In this document: piece by piece, positions 18,072-28,461 of the stretch
How positions within the stretch are numbered: the first letter of the stretch is position 1
Layout of the letters: each line of letters starts with the position of its first letter
Source of the DNA: Trichomonas vaginalis G3
Taxonomy: Eukaryota > Parabasalia > Trichomonadida > Trichomonadidae
Assembly (NCBI RefSeq): GCF_026262505.1
Contig: NC_067203.1
Location: 26,331,411 to 26,395,410 of the forward strand
Length of the DNA: 64,000 bases
Direction of reading: 5' to 3'
Notes under the pieces: generated by a model
The model's input: only the letters and a program-made list of their open reading frames with translations
The model's database searches: none
Told to the model about the DNA's origin: nothing
Made by a program: the position numbers and the translations under genes

Positions 18072-18899
18072 TAGTTGTATATGAAACTAAGTTCTAAGTA
18101 AAACGCATGGTATAATGGAATTATTCTTTTTCTTCCATCTGTAGTAAACCATACTTGAAAGTCTGAAATACTTCCACTTGGTGGTTCGTATAACTTTGTA
18201 GGTTTTTCGTAAAGTCATTTGCCAAGCATAAGAAAAGATTTGGGCGCCAGAAAATGAAGCATGAACAATAATAGCAGCTGGGTCGAAAACATTTTCATAT
18301 GTTCCATTAGGGTTTGACTTCTTACTAAAAGTCTGGGTGTACTGGATATGCTGCAGGCTGATTTAACATCCTCATAAATCTATACCATGCCAAGTTGTTA
18401 TATTTTGTAGAAATATAAAACGTTTTCTCCAAGGTCTTCTATTCTATTGATTTTAACAGTTGCATTTTTCCTGTCATAAATAATATCGAGATGGTACTCT
18501 CCCTCGTCAATGTTATACTGTTTTGCATATTCGAGATAGATATCGTTTATTTTTTCTTGAAAAGCTTGAAGAGTTGTTTCTAAGTTTACAAGCAAACTAA
18601 CTTGTAAAAGTTTTCCCTGTTCAAATTTCTCATACATACGTTTTTCTTTGTTATAGTATCGAACTTCAAAACCGACCGTAAATGGGAAACCATGTATGGC
18701 TTCTGAAATGAACTTCATTCTACGAAAGCCAATAGCTTTTTGTGACAGATGGGTCTCTTAGCCATCTTAATGGGTAGTCAAAACGATAGCCTTCATGCTT
18801 TACGGTCTCTGTCTCAAACTTTTGACGACATTAGTAAAAAGTTCATCTAATGGTTTAGTTTGTAGCAACTCTTGAATTTTCTTTTTCTATTGAAAGCAT
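18050..18899 (-). pseudogene. Hypothetical protein (about 280 aa), frameshifted
   Basis: Homologue of complement 57716-58562. The first part up to about 18720 and the C-terminal part (beta-rich, readable to the stop at 18050) are in different frames, and the middle is more diverged than the ends. Divergent from the fibre gene with 18 bp between starts. No family recognised; a virion role is possible from position. Confidence 0.5.
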
Positions 18900-18917
18900 A
18901 TTTTATCTAGAATAAAA
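18900..18917. promoter_or_regulatory. 18-bp divergent promoter spacer
   Basis: TATTTTATCTAGAATAAA separates the start codons at 18899 and 18918. It resembles the spacers at 10398-10415 and 35976-35993 (shared TTTTA and TAGAATAAA). The copy 3 equivalent is at 58563-58580. Confidence 0.55.
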
Positions 18918-20591
18918 ATGTCGAAAGATATTGCTTCCATGAGAGAAATACAACACAACCGACAACTCATTATGCAAGCTCTAAAATAAGAACACAACAA
19001 ACTTTTCAAACTATTCTAAGATATCTGAGTCATTGAAAGAAGGAAACTTAAAAATGACATTAAACCCAATGACAGATGAGTTTCTGTTTCAAGACAATAA
19101 GAACCATACTGTCTGTATAAATCCAACAAAAGGAACTTTAAACGAGAAACCTATAAATGACTTCTTTTGAAAACAGATGTTGACAACAAAGCTGACAAAG
19201 AATATGTAGACGATGCAATAGCAAAAGAAGAAGAAAGAGCTAACAATGCTTATGCAACAAAAGAACATACTCATCCTGAACTAGCAGACAAAACATATGT
19301 TGACAATAAAATGTCAAGTGAAGTGACAAGAGCTGAAAACGAATATTCTAAAAAGACTCATACACATTCTATATCTTGAAATAACAGACTTACAAGAAAC
19401 CTTAAACAGTAAAAGTGCCGTTGGACATACACATACCATTGCAAATATTACAAACTTACAAGAAACCTTAAACAGGAAAAGTGCCGTTGGACATACACAT
19501 ACATCTTCTGAAATAACAGACTTAAACGTTAGCCTTGAAAATAAAGCAGATAAAACATATGTCAATGAAATATACCAAAGTTTGATAGGAACAAAAAAAT
19601 ATTGAAACTATTGTTGGTGACTTTTCTGTCAATGAAGAAAATAAATATTTTAGATGGCAGTTTGTACAGTCCTTAGAAAATGGTACACGGTGTAAACTCA
19701 TTCCGAAAAAATAACAATGAAATGTATGTAAGCTATAAAAAGAATGATGGTACACAAGTTAAAGTTCCATTAGACAACAACTGCTACTTAAACTTATATG
19801 GAGACGAACAAAAGAAATATTTAAGAGTTTATGAAATGACAGATATGACATTGCCTGACCCAGCTCCAGCACCATATTATTATGACTATGGAGATGACGT
19901 CAGAACACCACATGTAGATGAACAAAAGCTAACATTATATTTAGATTATTATAGATATAAAAGATATAATGCAATAGAAAAAACGAGAATAGTATACTAT
20001 TATGAAGATGACAGAAATAAATATTATAGTCAAGATTTTACCTACCCTGAAAACATTAGATTATATTATAAAAAATATTCTGACACAAACCAGAAGAAAC
20101 CTGAAATAGTTGCACTATATTTTAAGTTCAAAAGAGACAATCCTATAATGTCTCATATGTTTGATTTAATGAACCCAGTAGGTTCTATTTATACATCTAT
20201 GGAAGCAAGAGGTCCTCAAGTAATGTTTGGTGTTGGTGCATGGGAACAAATAGTCGACAGGTTTTTGTATTGTGCAAACTCTTCAAAGGAAACAGGTGGA
20301 AGTAAAACGATTTCAGGTGAAAATTTACCTGCACACAGTCACTACATAGATTTAAGTACATCTCAAGCAGGTTGGCATAAGCATAGATATTGGGATTGGT
20401 CAGGAATGACAAAAGGTAAAGGATATGATGTTAAAGACGACGTTAAGTTTGCTATAAATTGTTACTGGAGTGACACTCAGGGAGAAGGAAACCATACACA
20501 TTTCGTTTCAGGATATACGCAAACAACGGGACAAAGTAAAGAATACATGCCACCTTACATGACAGTTTACGCATGGTATAGAATTGCTTAG
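18918..20591 (+). pseudogene. Phage-type tail fibre/collar protein, frameshifted
   Basis: The N-terminal portion matches the intact fibre of copy 3 but carries several one-base indels (first near 18988). HTH-containing repeats (KEHTHPEL, KTHTHS) occur three or more times. The open C-terminal 303 residues (from 19680) hold a Tyr-rich region with no copy 3 equivalent and a tail-collar module (PVGSIYTS, FLYCA, GGSKTIS, MPPYMTVYAWYR). It would mediate surface attachment in a virus-like particle. The central part differs strongly from copy 3. Confidence 0.7.
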
Positions 20592-21547
20592 TCGTCATTT
20601 TCAACTTCTTTAGCATATTCGTCAGGAGTTGTCTTATATTTGTTAGGAACTGTCTTTGAAAGTATACCACCTTGAACTTTGACAAGTTTGAAACGAGGTC
20701 TGACAATAGTAGTTTTATCTTCTGCTTGCAGTGTGTACATTTTGCCATGTTTGCCTAAAACTTCATAATATTCTCTTGTATACTTTCTTCTATTTTTACG
20801 AACACGAATGTGAGTACCTGTCGGGTTCCCATTGTTGTCATAGTCAATAGTATTTTCATATGGGTCGCGTTTAGGTATTTCTATTTTTACTTTGTCACCT
20901 TTCTGAAGTTTGAAGCCCGGCATTCTTTCTTGTTTGTCTCTTTTGACTAAATTATTAAATATATAGTCTTTCTCTAAGTCAGGGTTGTTTTTCATTTCTT
21001 CGGGGAGTGGTTTCCCAAACCTTTTTGTTTACGGTTATTGTAAATATTTAAAACTTGTCTCATCTTTGCCATGGAGAAGTGTCTATACTTGTCGTCATAT
21101 GACATTTCATTTGCTTCACCACCTTGTGGTTGGTTTAAGTCTCTTAACATTTTTATACAACCGTCAATGACACCAAGAGCAGAATGGTTTTGGTCGACAA
21201 TGAAATATTGGTTTACATTTTTTGAACGCAGATAGTTTTTTACATCATCTGATTTGAAAAGAACTTTCACAGTCAGATGTCAGTTTTGTTGGATGGTATT
21301 TGTCAACGAATATTGTCAAAGCAGTTTTCACATCTAAAATATTTTTGGACCATAATGGTATGGCTTCACAGTATCTTGTGTTTTGACCGACAAATATTAG
21401 CCAGTATGGTGGTCCATCTGTTCTAACTCTCGGAATGTTTTCCAAGATATCCATAAACCAAGCATTTGGTGTTGAACTAAAGATTTTTATCATGAGTGCT
21501 TTCTTTGTCGCTTTAGAAACATAGGGGTCCTTGTTTGGATTCGTCAT
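20588..21547 (-). pseudogene. Retroviral-type (rve) integrase, frameshifted
   Basis: Same protein as the intact copy 3 gene (complement 59771-60730), split here by indels near 21000 and 21260. The visible catalytic region has Asp in place of the usual third Glu (ALGVIDG). The start lies 17 bp from a divergent ATG at 21565, and its stop overlaps the fibre stop on the other strand. Confidence 0.8.
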
Positions 21548-21564
21548 TTTTTACCCTATAAGAA

Positions 21565-21966
21565 ATGGGTTTATTTGGCGCATTAGCAGGAGTTGCATCC
21601 AGATTTTTGCCCGCAGTGGGAACAATAGCTAGAGGTGCATTTGGAATTGGAAGGAAGATTTTGAGTACATTAGGTATACTTAAAGAGAAAGCACAACCTA
21701 TTATACAAACTGTACAGAAAGGTTGGGATGTAGCACGAGATGCAACAAATCTTATTCCAAATCCTGAAACAAGAGGAAAAGTTCAAGGATGGATGGACAA
21801 TGTAGGAAGACAAGCAGGAAACTATTATAACAAAGCAAATGACTACTATAACCAAGCAGGACACTATATGGACCAAGGTGAAAGATTCTTTAACAGAGGA
21901 TATAACCATGCACAACAATGGGTAAACAATAACCAACCTCAACCGCCTCAAACGTGGGGAATGTAA
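21565..21966 (+). CDS. Gly/Ala-rich protein with hydrophobic N-terminus (133 aa)
   Basis: Residues 1-40 (MGLFGALAGVASRFLPAVG onward) are hydrophobic and glycine-rich. Residues 70-133 carry Tyr/Asn/Gln-rich repeats (NYYNKAND, DYYNQAGH, FFNRGYNH). It is intact and near-identical to 60748-61161. The pattern is reminiscent of small membrane-associated virion proteins. Function is inferred only. Confidence 0.65.
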   Translation: MGLFGALAGVASRFLPAVGTIARGAFGIGRKILSTLGILKEKAQPIIQTVQKGWDVARDATNLIPNPETRGKVQGWMDNVGRQAGNYYNKANDYYNQAGHYMDQGERFFNRGYNHAQQWVNNNQPQPPQTWGM

Positions 21967-21985
21967 AGTTTTTTACTGAGATGAA

Positions 21986-22138
21986 ATGAACAATACAGCA
22001 TTGAGACAAATGGGTTCAAGATGGATTTGTCGGCTTCCAGCAGTTACACCACGTGTTTGTCAAGTTCTTCCTATACCTCAGGAAGTTTTAGACCGACTTA
22101 AAAAACCTAAACAACCAGTTGAAAACAAACCAAACTAA
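21986..22138 (+). CDS. Small basic protein (50 aa)
   Basis: The ATG follows the leader TTTTTACTGAGATGAA, which also precedes the next gene and both copy 3 equivalents. The ORF is conserved in copy 3 (61168-61323) with one inserted codon, which supports real coding. It has two Cys and a Lys/Pro-rich end. Unknown function. Confidence 0.6.
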   Translation: MNNTALRQMGSRWICRLPAVTPRVCQVLPIPQEVLDRLKKPKQPVENKPN

Positions 22139-22156
22139 AATTTTTACTGAGATGAA

Positions 22157-22741
22157 ATGACCGAAGAAGTTGAAACGGTAGATTTGACACCACAAACAAA
22201 AAGTTCAGAACCATTGTCAAAACCTGTCAAAGAACTTACCGATGAAGAGAAAAATTCAATAATAGAAAGTGCCAGGTCTGGAAATACAAACCCTAACTAT
22301 AAAGTCACTTTTCATAGAAATGGAACGGCAAGTATCTCAAAAAAGAAACAGACTCTCACAAATAAAATATTGAAGTCTGAAGGAGCTTTCGAGACAACAG
22401 ATGGAAAAGTTTACTTCACTGACCAACAGTTCATTATAGAACATCTCATTGACTTAGAGTCAAAATATTCTAAACTTTACAACAAACACAAAAAGTTGAA
22501 AGGAAAACAAAAACAAATGGCATATGATATTTATGAAGATGTTGACGACACAACTGTTCCTGCAAGTGAAGTAAAGTCAGAGGAACCGAAAAGTGACGAA
22601 AAACCGATAGAAGAAGAAAAACCAAAAACTGAAGATAAACCAAAACCAAAGTTTAGTTTCCAAACTAAACCAAGTCAACCTTCATTAGCTGGTATGGGTT
22701 GGCGTCAAAGACTTATGGCAGCAGGTGGTTATGTAAAGTAA
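22157..22741 (+). CDS. Charged hypothetical protein (194 aa)
   Basis: Intact. A Lys/Glu-rich protein with a folded-looking centre (residues 45-115), a Pro/Lys/Glu low-complexity stretch and a conserved C-terminus (AGMGWRQRLMAAGGYVK). The leader matches that of the previous gene. The copy 3 homologue (61343-61926) is frameshifted. Unknown function; the position before polymerase B is conserved. Confidence 0.65.
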   Translation: MTEEVETVDLTPQTKSSEPLSKPVKELTDEEKNSIIESARSGNTNPNYKVTFHRNGTASISKKKQTLTNKILKSEGAFETTDGKVYFTDQQFIIEHLIDLESKYSKLYNKHKKLKGKQKQMAYDIYEDVDDTTVPASEVKSEEPKSDEKPIEEEKPKTEDKPKPKFSFQTKPSQPSLAGMGWRQRLMAAGGYVK

Positions 22742-22786
22742 AGAAAAAAAACATTTTTTTATTTTTATAAAAATGCCCCATATAGA

Positions 22787-24925
22787 ATGGATAGAAAGTC
22801 TGCTAGAATAAAAGCAGAGTTGCAAAGATATGGTTGGAGAGTTTCGAAGAATTTTAAATATAGGAAGGGAAGACCCATAAAAGTCTATGACAAATTGTCT
22901 GGTCTTCGCTACGAAATGGATTTGGAAACAGCACGTGCCAATTATCCAAACAGACTAGAGAGGTTAGAAGAAGAACGTCTTATGGACATGCCTTTCGATG
23001 TTAGTGAACCTCAAGTTGAAGGACACGACGGCTTTGCCAGATTCTACTGGAAACATGACGAACAATTGCATCCTTTGAGAAGGAAAAAAGGTAGTGCAGA
23101 GGATGGTCATGCTCCCATGGAAAGAACAAGATATGCATATGAAAAGTATCGTGAAGTTAGAAGTCAAATTACATCTGGTCGAACCTTTACAGTAAACTTT
23201 GACGAAGGAAAGAACAAAGAAGGCTTCATGGGTGTACTTGCTGCAATTCAAGACGGAAATAAGAAAGGATACAATCTCAGATTGACCATAACGGATTTGG
23301 ATGGTCACATTTACTATGCAAATGGCAATGAACAAACAGCCGCAAAACTTCTTGACGCTTTCAAGACTACAAAGAGAGAACAAATGGTTGACTCCGACTC
23401 AGACATTTTGAATGCAATTGAAGGAATTGCAAGTGTCAAGTTCGAATGGTACCAACCTAACCCTCAAGCAGTCAGACAACATGCTGGATACTTTCCGTTC
23501 ATAAATAAGTCTGACATTGACTTGACAAGGTATGGAATTTACAATTCAATTGAAACAATTGTCAACGAACCTTGCATTCTTACATGTCTCAGGAACTCTG
23601 GTCTTGTTACAGATGAGAAGATGAAGTATCTTGAGTCATGTGTGAAGACAAGGTACATTCTCAGAGGTCAATTGGCAAAAATTGCACCGTTGGCAAATGT
23701 CAATATCCGAGTCAACATACCTACAGCTAAAGGTTCTTCACATGACGACTATGTTGTTGAGTTCAATTTACCATGGTTGAAGATTGCAATTGTCCACAAC
23801 CACTTCATGTTGAACGAAAGTCTTACAAACCCATTGTTCGGAAAAGGCAAGTGCAACATTGTCAGAGCTGTAAACATTCTTTTCGAGAAAGGTTTGTTGG
23901 AACCAATTCCAGATGACAAGCTGACAGAAACTTTTGTACCAAAAAGACGAAACAAACTTTTCACTGTTAGCAAGACCAAAAGTTGTTCCAGACAAAGTTC
24001 TAGTACAAAAGAAGTACACAATTCCACAAGGAGTTGGATTGTTCGGATACCAACCTGAACCAGAAGAACTTCCAATGAGGTTGCAAGAACTTCAAGATGC
24101 TATAAACAAACTTCCATTGAGACATCCAATTGACGTCAAATTGTATTGGAGAGCATCTGAGTTAGGTCAGAAGGTTTTATATGAAACAGGTTGCTTCGAC
24201 GATGTTTATGAGATAACAGGAGAAGTTTCTCAGAAGATAAGAGACTCACTTGAATTTCCACAAACTGGACCAATTGGTTGCGACAAGTTCGACTCAAACG
24301 AAAAATATACTATGTCGACCTTAACGCTGCATACATGAGGTTTGTCCAATATATTCCGACTGGAATTCCAAACGAAGATGGTGAGTTCCCGGGAAGGAAC
24401 TATACAGTTGGAAAAGTCATACAACAACTGTATGATATTAGGAAAGCTTCAAACCCCAAACTTGCAATGACACTCAAATTGCTTATGAATTCGACATGGG
24501 GATATTCCATTAAGAAACCTCAAGAGATGAAGAGTAAACATTATGAGAAGGTCGACAACTTTGTTGAAAGGTTTTCTCCTTTTGTTTTGAAGTACGAATT
24601 CACTCAAGGTCAAAGTGGCTTAGTAACCACATTAAAACCTATTGTCGAACATTGGTCTTACCCTCAGTTCGCAAAGGCAGTCCTTGACAACTACAACAAA
24701 TTCTTCTCCGAAGTCAAATCCAAAGTGAAGGTTTACTATGAGAACATTGACGCACTCATGACGAACGAAGAAGGATACAACAAACTCATTGAAATGGGAA
24801 TGGTCGGTGAAAAGATGGGTCAATTCAAATTGGACAAAATTTTCACCGAAGTTCATGTTCTCTCCAAGCGTAAGTACTGGGGCATACTTGAAGACGGCAC
24901 AGAAATAAAACATTGCATGAAGTAA
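22787..24925 (+). pseudogene. Protein-primed type DNA polymerase B, two frameshifts
   Basis: About 713 codons in three pieces: a one-base shift near 23945 in an A-run and a second near 24300. The N-terminal 400 residues include a Cys-rich helical module (EPCILTCLRNSG) found upstream of the catalytic part in Maverick-type polymerases. Palm motifs are motif A (YYVDLNAAY), B (KLLMNSTWGY) and C (YYENIDALM, with Asn at the first Asp). I see no exonuclease motif I (D-x-E) between the N-terminal module and motif A. The element would use it for self-synthesis, but the break and motif change make activity uncertain. Confidence 0.8.
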
Positions 24926-24947
24926 AAATTTTTTATTCGAATTTGAA

Positions 24948-25193
24948 TTAAAATGTGGGAATTCTTGGGAACGGGAAAGGCTTATTTACTTGAGGAACAG
25001 GTAAAGGTGGTGGAGGTGGAGGTGGTGGCAACCAGTCCATTTTATATTCCTTCCTAGCTAATTTCCGTTTAATTTCATGGTCGCCCTCGGAGTCTTTGAA
25101 TCGGATAGGTCGAGTTACACCATTCTTGGTCTCAAACTCATATATAACCTGTTTGTCTGTATTTTCGTCGACTATGGCACGAGACACGAACAT
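24948..25193 (-). CDS. Small polyproline protein (81 aa)
   Basis: The start ATG at 25193 is 30 bp from the divergent ATG at 25224. A short beta-like N-terminus is followed by a Lys/Arg stretch and eight consecutive prolines, then a Pro/Phe-rich end. Copy 1 has an internal deletion of this gene. Unknown function; the polyproline run could bind SH3/WW or profilin-type partners, which is speculation. Confidence 0.55.
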   Translation of the reverse strand: MFVSRAIVDENTDKQVIYEFETKNGVTRPIRFKDSEGDHEIKRKLARKEYKMDWLPPPPPPPPLPVPQVNKPFPFPRIPTF

Positions 25194-25223
25194 TGACCAA
25201 ACGGACAAAAAGTGTCATTTCGG

Positions 25224-25487
25224 ATGGTCAAGCAGCCAATCGCATTCGAGCACTTCGAAGAAGCCTTACGTTCCAAGGGAGAGGGTGTCTGGTGCAAGGC
25301 AGAGGTCATGAAACTCTACGAGCAGTACATCCTCAATGCCTGGGAGGACAAATCGTCCTTGGATTGGCAATTCTACCAACTCCTCTGGGACGACCTCCTA
25401 CGCAACTGGGATAACGAAAGAGTCCAATTCAAAGGTCGGGAACTAATTTTGCAAATTACCCTTAATTTAACATACTTATCCAAATAA
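25224..25487 (+). CDS. Conserved Maverick hypothetical protein (87 aa)
   Basis: Copy 2 version of 731-994. The body is nearly identical and the C-terminal 18 residues are diverged. The ATG at 25224 is conserved in position. Unknown function. Confidence 0.7.
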   Translation: MVKQPIAFEHFEEALRSKGEGVWCKAEVMKLYEQYILNAWEDKSSLDWQFYQLLWDDLLRNWDNERVQFKGRELILQITLNLTYLSK

Positions 25488-25536
25488 ACACCTAAATTTA
25501 CTTGGGGTTTCCCCCTAAAATAAAATTTTTTTACTC

Positions 25537-26262
25537 TTAGAACCACTCGAGGTTCTCCTTACGGTTGTTGAGCTTGTCACCGTCAATGTGTCTGACCCTC
25601 GTCTTCTTGTATGGATTTGGAACCCATTGCATACCGACAAGCCTTCCCATGGAAATTGAACCGTAATTCCGAAGGTTAAGGTTCAAGTGTCCCAAGTTGT
25701 TGAGGACTGGGGTAAGAACCTTGCCTGTCTCCTTGTTGCGGATTTGGTATGGGTAGGGTTGGGAAATTTCGTAAGCGTCATCGGCAACAAGGGTTGCCCA
25801 TGTAGCGGCTTCAGGAACTTCTTCGTGTTTCTCTTCTTCCTCTTCTTCCTCTTCTTCCTCTTCTTCCTCTTCTTCCTCTTCTTCCTCTTCTTTGATAATA
25901 CCTTCGGCAATTCTGTGTTCACGAAGTACGGTGTTGCATGTTCTGTCCTTTCCGAGTACCTTCCAGATGGCGTCTATCTCTTCGAAGAAACGGTAGATGA
26001 GTCTGGCAAGGTCTCGGTTCTCTCTCGCGTAAATGCGCAAGGTTTCCGTGAAATCGTTCAGGCATTTCTCATTGGAAGCTTGGTTCGTGAGGACTTCGAC
26101 TTTGAGATTGGTCATCTCTGTCATAAGACTACTTTGGAGAGTCTTAATGGTGTTTGTCAGATGAGCTTTCAATTGGGCAATTTGAATTTGAACTGGGCGC
26201 TTGTCTGGTAACCTTGAAAGGACATCTGCTATTGTGTTCGGCTTCGGTGCTTGTTCGGACAA
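25537..26262 (-). CDS. Coiled-coil protein with acidic tract and HNH-like C-terminus (241 aa)
   Basis: Copy 2 version of the gene at 1044-1748. The acidic run is longer and uninterrupted, from a (CTTCCT)n microsatellite near 25825-25890. At the aligned start, ATG is replaced by TTG (26260-26262), so initiation may be lost or may use a downstream Met. The C-terminal HNH-like residues (RHIDGD, NN, ENLEW) are unchanged. Confidence 0.65.
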   Translation of the reverse strand: MSEQAPKPNTIADVLSRLPDKRPVQIQIAQLKAHLTNTIKTLQSSLMTEMTNLKVEVLTNQASNEKCLNDFTETLRIYARENRDLARLIYRFFEEIDAIWKVLGKDRTCNTVLREHRIAEGIIKEEEEEEEEEEEEEEEEEEEEKHEEVPEAATWATLVADDAYEISQPYPYQIRNKETGKVLTPVLNNLGHLNLNLRNYGSISMGRLVGMQWVPNPYKKTRVRHIDGDKLNNRKENLEWF

Positions 26263-26294
26263 TCGAAAAATGAAGTGGTTTGAGAATGGCGGTT

Positions 26295-26879
26295 TTACTT
26301 CAAAAAGCTTGTTATGACAGTTATGTCATACAACAAGTTTAAAATAATATCTTGCTCTTCTTCTGAACGTTTGTTGTCTCTTCCGATAAAAGTTTGGAAC
26401 ATGAGAACCAAAAAACGTTTTTTGAGATTGCGGAAGAGTTCAAGCAAACGTTCATATTCTGGATATGTTGGGAGCAGTTCAAAACATCTGAGCTGACTTT
26501 CGGACAAAATTGGGACAATGTCAACAAATTCATCTTTGGTCGGACTGCTTGAAGGTAAGTCCCTTACATGTAAGTAGCTCTGGTAAAGTCTTCTCATCTC
26601 TGCTAACTTCTGGAGTATAGCTTCGTAATTTAAGAGTTTTAATTTTAATTGTCTTATTCCTCTCTTGACATCTAAACGGTAACTATCCATGAGGTCAAGA
26701 GTAGCTTTGGTAGCTTTAAGTGGAGCTATCTGTTCCTTGACTCCTGCAATTTTGGTTGCAATTGTGATTTGAGCTCCTTCAAGTTCGCCGTCTATGTCGT
26801 TCTCAACGTCTTCAACTATGGCTTGAAACTCTTCATCGGTCCATTGAGTTTGGTGTGGGACGAATTTAACTTGCTTCAT
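26295..26879 (-). CDS. Coiled-coil hypothetical protein (194 aa)
   Basis: Intact copy 2 version of 1781-2365, with scattered substitutions and no indels. In copy 2 it is followed directly upstream by the 121-aa gene because the Cys-rich gene is missing. Confidence 0.75.
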   Translation of the reverse strand: MKQVKFVPHQTQWTDEEFQAIVEDVENDIDGELEGAQITIATKIAGVKEQIAPLKATKATLDLMDSYRLDVKRGIRQLKLKLLNYEAILQKLAEMRRLYQSYLHVRDLPSSSPTKDEFVDIVPILSESQLRCFELLPTYPEYERLLELFRNLKKRFLVLMFQTFIGRDNKRSEEEQDIILNLLYDITVITSFLK

Positions 26880-26920
26880 TCAAAAAATGAAAAAAATGTT
26901 TTTACTCTAAACGTTAAGGT

Positions 26921-27286
26921 TTACTGAACTGGTTGGATGTCGCCTTCACAGGTTATGTAGAACGGCTGACCCGAGAAGTGAAGGAGACCCTTGAGAATTT
27001 GGCTCATTCTTGGGAAAGGGTTCTCTCTGTTTGGAAGTAGTATCCAAGGACGCTTTGCAAAGAACTTGAGAAGAGCTTCTTTCTTTGCTTGCTTTATGTC
27101 GTCGTAGGCTGTCCCGTCTGGTATTTGAATTGGAATTCCAGTCGAAGTCTCGAGATTCAAGGCAGCCCTTCCCGTTATCCAACCGTTAACAAGCTTGCCT
27201 TTTACATTCTGCCTGAGGAAGTCTTTAACAAGCTCGTTAATTTCAATTAGGTAAATTGCCTCGTCGGTAGGTTCGACCTCGACCAT
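26921..27286 (-). CDS. Conserved Maverick hypothetical protein (121 aa)
   Basis: Copy 2 version of 2700-3062. The C-terminal half is nearly unchanged; the middle is clearly diverged. The start codon lies at the edge of the 21-bp repeat array. Unknown function. Confidence 0.7.
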   Translation of the reverse strand: MVEVEPTDEAIYLIEINELVKDFLRQNVKGKLVNGWITGRAALNLETSTGIPIQIPDGTAYDDIKQAKKEALLKFFAKRPWILLPNRENPFPRMSQILKGLLHFSGQPFYITCEGDIQPVQ

Positions 27287-27560
27287 TGCTACTGTCAGAA
27301 AAAGTACTGCTACTGTCAGTAAAAGTACTGCTACTGTCAGTAAAAGTACTGCTACTGTCAGTAAAAGTACTGCTACTGTCAGTAAAAGTACTGCTACTGT
27401 CAGTAAAAAGGAAAATTTGAGAGGGTTTTCGACGATAAAGTACTGCTACTGTCAGTAAAAGTACTGCTACTGTCAGTAAAAGTACTGCTACTGTCAGAAA
27501 AAGTACTGCTACTGTCAGTAAAAGTACTGCTACTGTCAGTAGCAGTACTGCTAGTAGCAG
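27287..27560. repeat. 21-bp tandem repeat array, sequence unlike copy 1
   Basis: About 12 units close to TACTGCTACTGTCAGTAAAAG, interrupted near 27405-27440 by a stretch containing AAATTTGAGAGG. The position and the period equal those of the copy 1 array, but the unit sequence is different apart from a shared AAAGTAC. Confidence 0.95.
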
Positions 27561-27601
27561 AGATTTTTATCGTTGTGGTCCGACGGTTAAGCCACAAACG
27601 A

Positions 27602-28180
27602 ATGTCCGACGTCCCACCAACCCAGTCCATTCCCAAACCAGAGGAACCTAAAGAACCACAACAGTCTCCTCAGCAACCTCAGTTCCAGCAAGTACCTCCG
27701 AATTACTACCAATTTCCACCTCAAGGTTACTACCTACCACAAGGCTTCCCGAACTACCCTCCTCTGCCTATGCCTTACTTCCCCAACCCTTGGATGTTCC
27801 AGCAAGCTCCACCCCAGCAATTCCAATCTCAATCCAAATCGAAGAGAGACCAAGAGTTCGAAGAAGGTCTGAACCGTTTACGCAAAGAGTATGCTACTGC
27901 CCCTATGGAAGACGACAGGCTTTCAGTCTCTTCCCTCAAATCGACCGATTCGACTCGTACCACAGATTCGGTTCGTGACCGTGAAGACTACCTCAAGCAG
28001 TCTGAGAGACTCTTCATCCTACAATCATTTACAGTTGGAGCTCTCAAGAACATGCGCAATTACGAAGGTCAGACACCAGCTGGAGACCGCAAAACAGACG
28101 TACTCGCAAGAGCCGTCCAACTGGTCAAGACAAAGACTGAGATAGTCGACTTCATTCTTGCAGCTTGCCCATACAAGTAA
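27602..28180 (+). CDS. Pro/Gln/Tyr-rich protein with helical C-terminal domain (192 aa)
   Basis: Copy 2 version of 3456-4082. I choose the ATG at 27602 because it aligns with the copy 1 start. The N-terminal low-complexity part is shorter; the C-terminal 100 residues are almost identical. Confidence 0.75.
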   Translation: MSDVPPTQSIPKPEEPKEPQQSPQQPQFQQVPPNYYQFPPQGYYLPQGFPNYPPLPMPYFPNPWMFQQAPPQQFQSQSKSKRDQEFEEGLNRLRKEYATAPMEDDRLSVSSLKSTDSTRTTDSVRDREDYLKQSERLFILQSFTVGALKNMRNYEGQTPAGDRKTDVLARAVQLVKTKTEIVDFILAACPYK

Positions 28181-28209
28181 AAAAAATAAACAATTACGAG
28201 TTAAACTTT

Positions 28210-28410
28210 TTATTCTTTCTTTTCTGAGTTGTTTAGAGCTGGTTTCTCTTGTAGGAACCTTTCGTACTCTTCCATGGTCATGTAATTGCGAATTTAGTAC
28301 GCAATTCCAGATTCGTTGTTTTTGAACCTTACGTATGTAACGCTTCCATCCTCCTCAGGGAAGTAAGCTGCTAACATCTGACCAAGTTTTCTCGGTGACT
28401 CGGAGCTCAT
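28210..28410 (-). pseudogene. Small hypothetical gene with nonsense codon
   Basis: Matches the intact 66-aa gene at 4111-4311, but a Gln codon in the middle is a TAA stop (CAA to TAA, near 28297). The rest of the frame is preserved, so the loss looks recent. Confidence 0.65.
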
Positions 28411-28461
28411 AAAAATGTCACTTTTTAAACGTTAAGTTTTTAGTCTTATTTTACCCTTTGT

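Noticed and set aside
27400..27636. Minus-strand Ser/Thr-rich ORF
   Set aside because: Readthrough of the copy 2 tandem array, no leader and no counterpart in copy 1.
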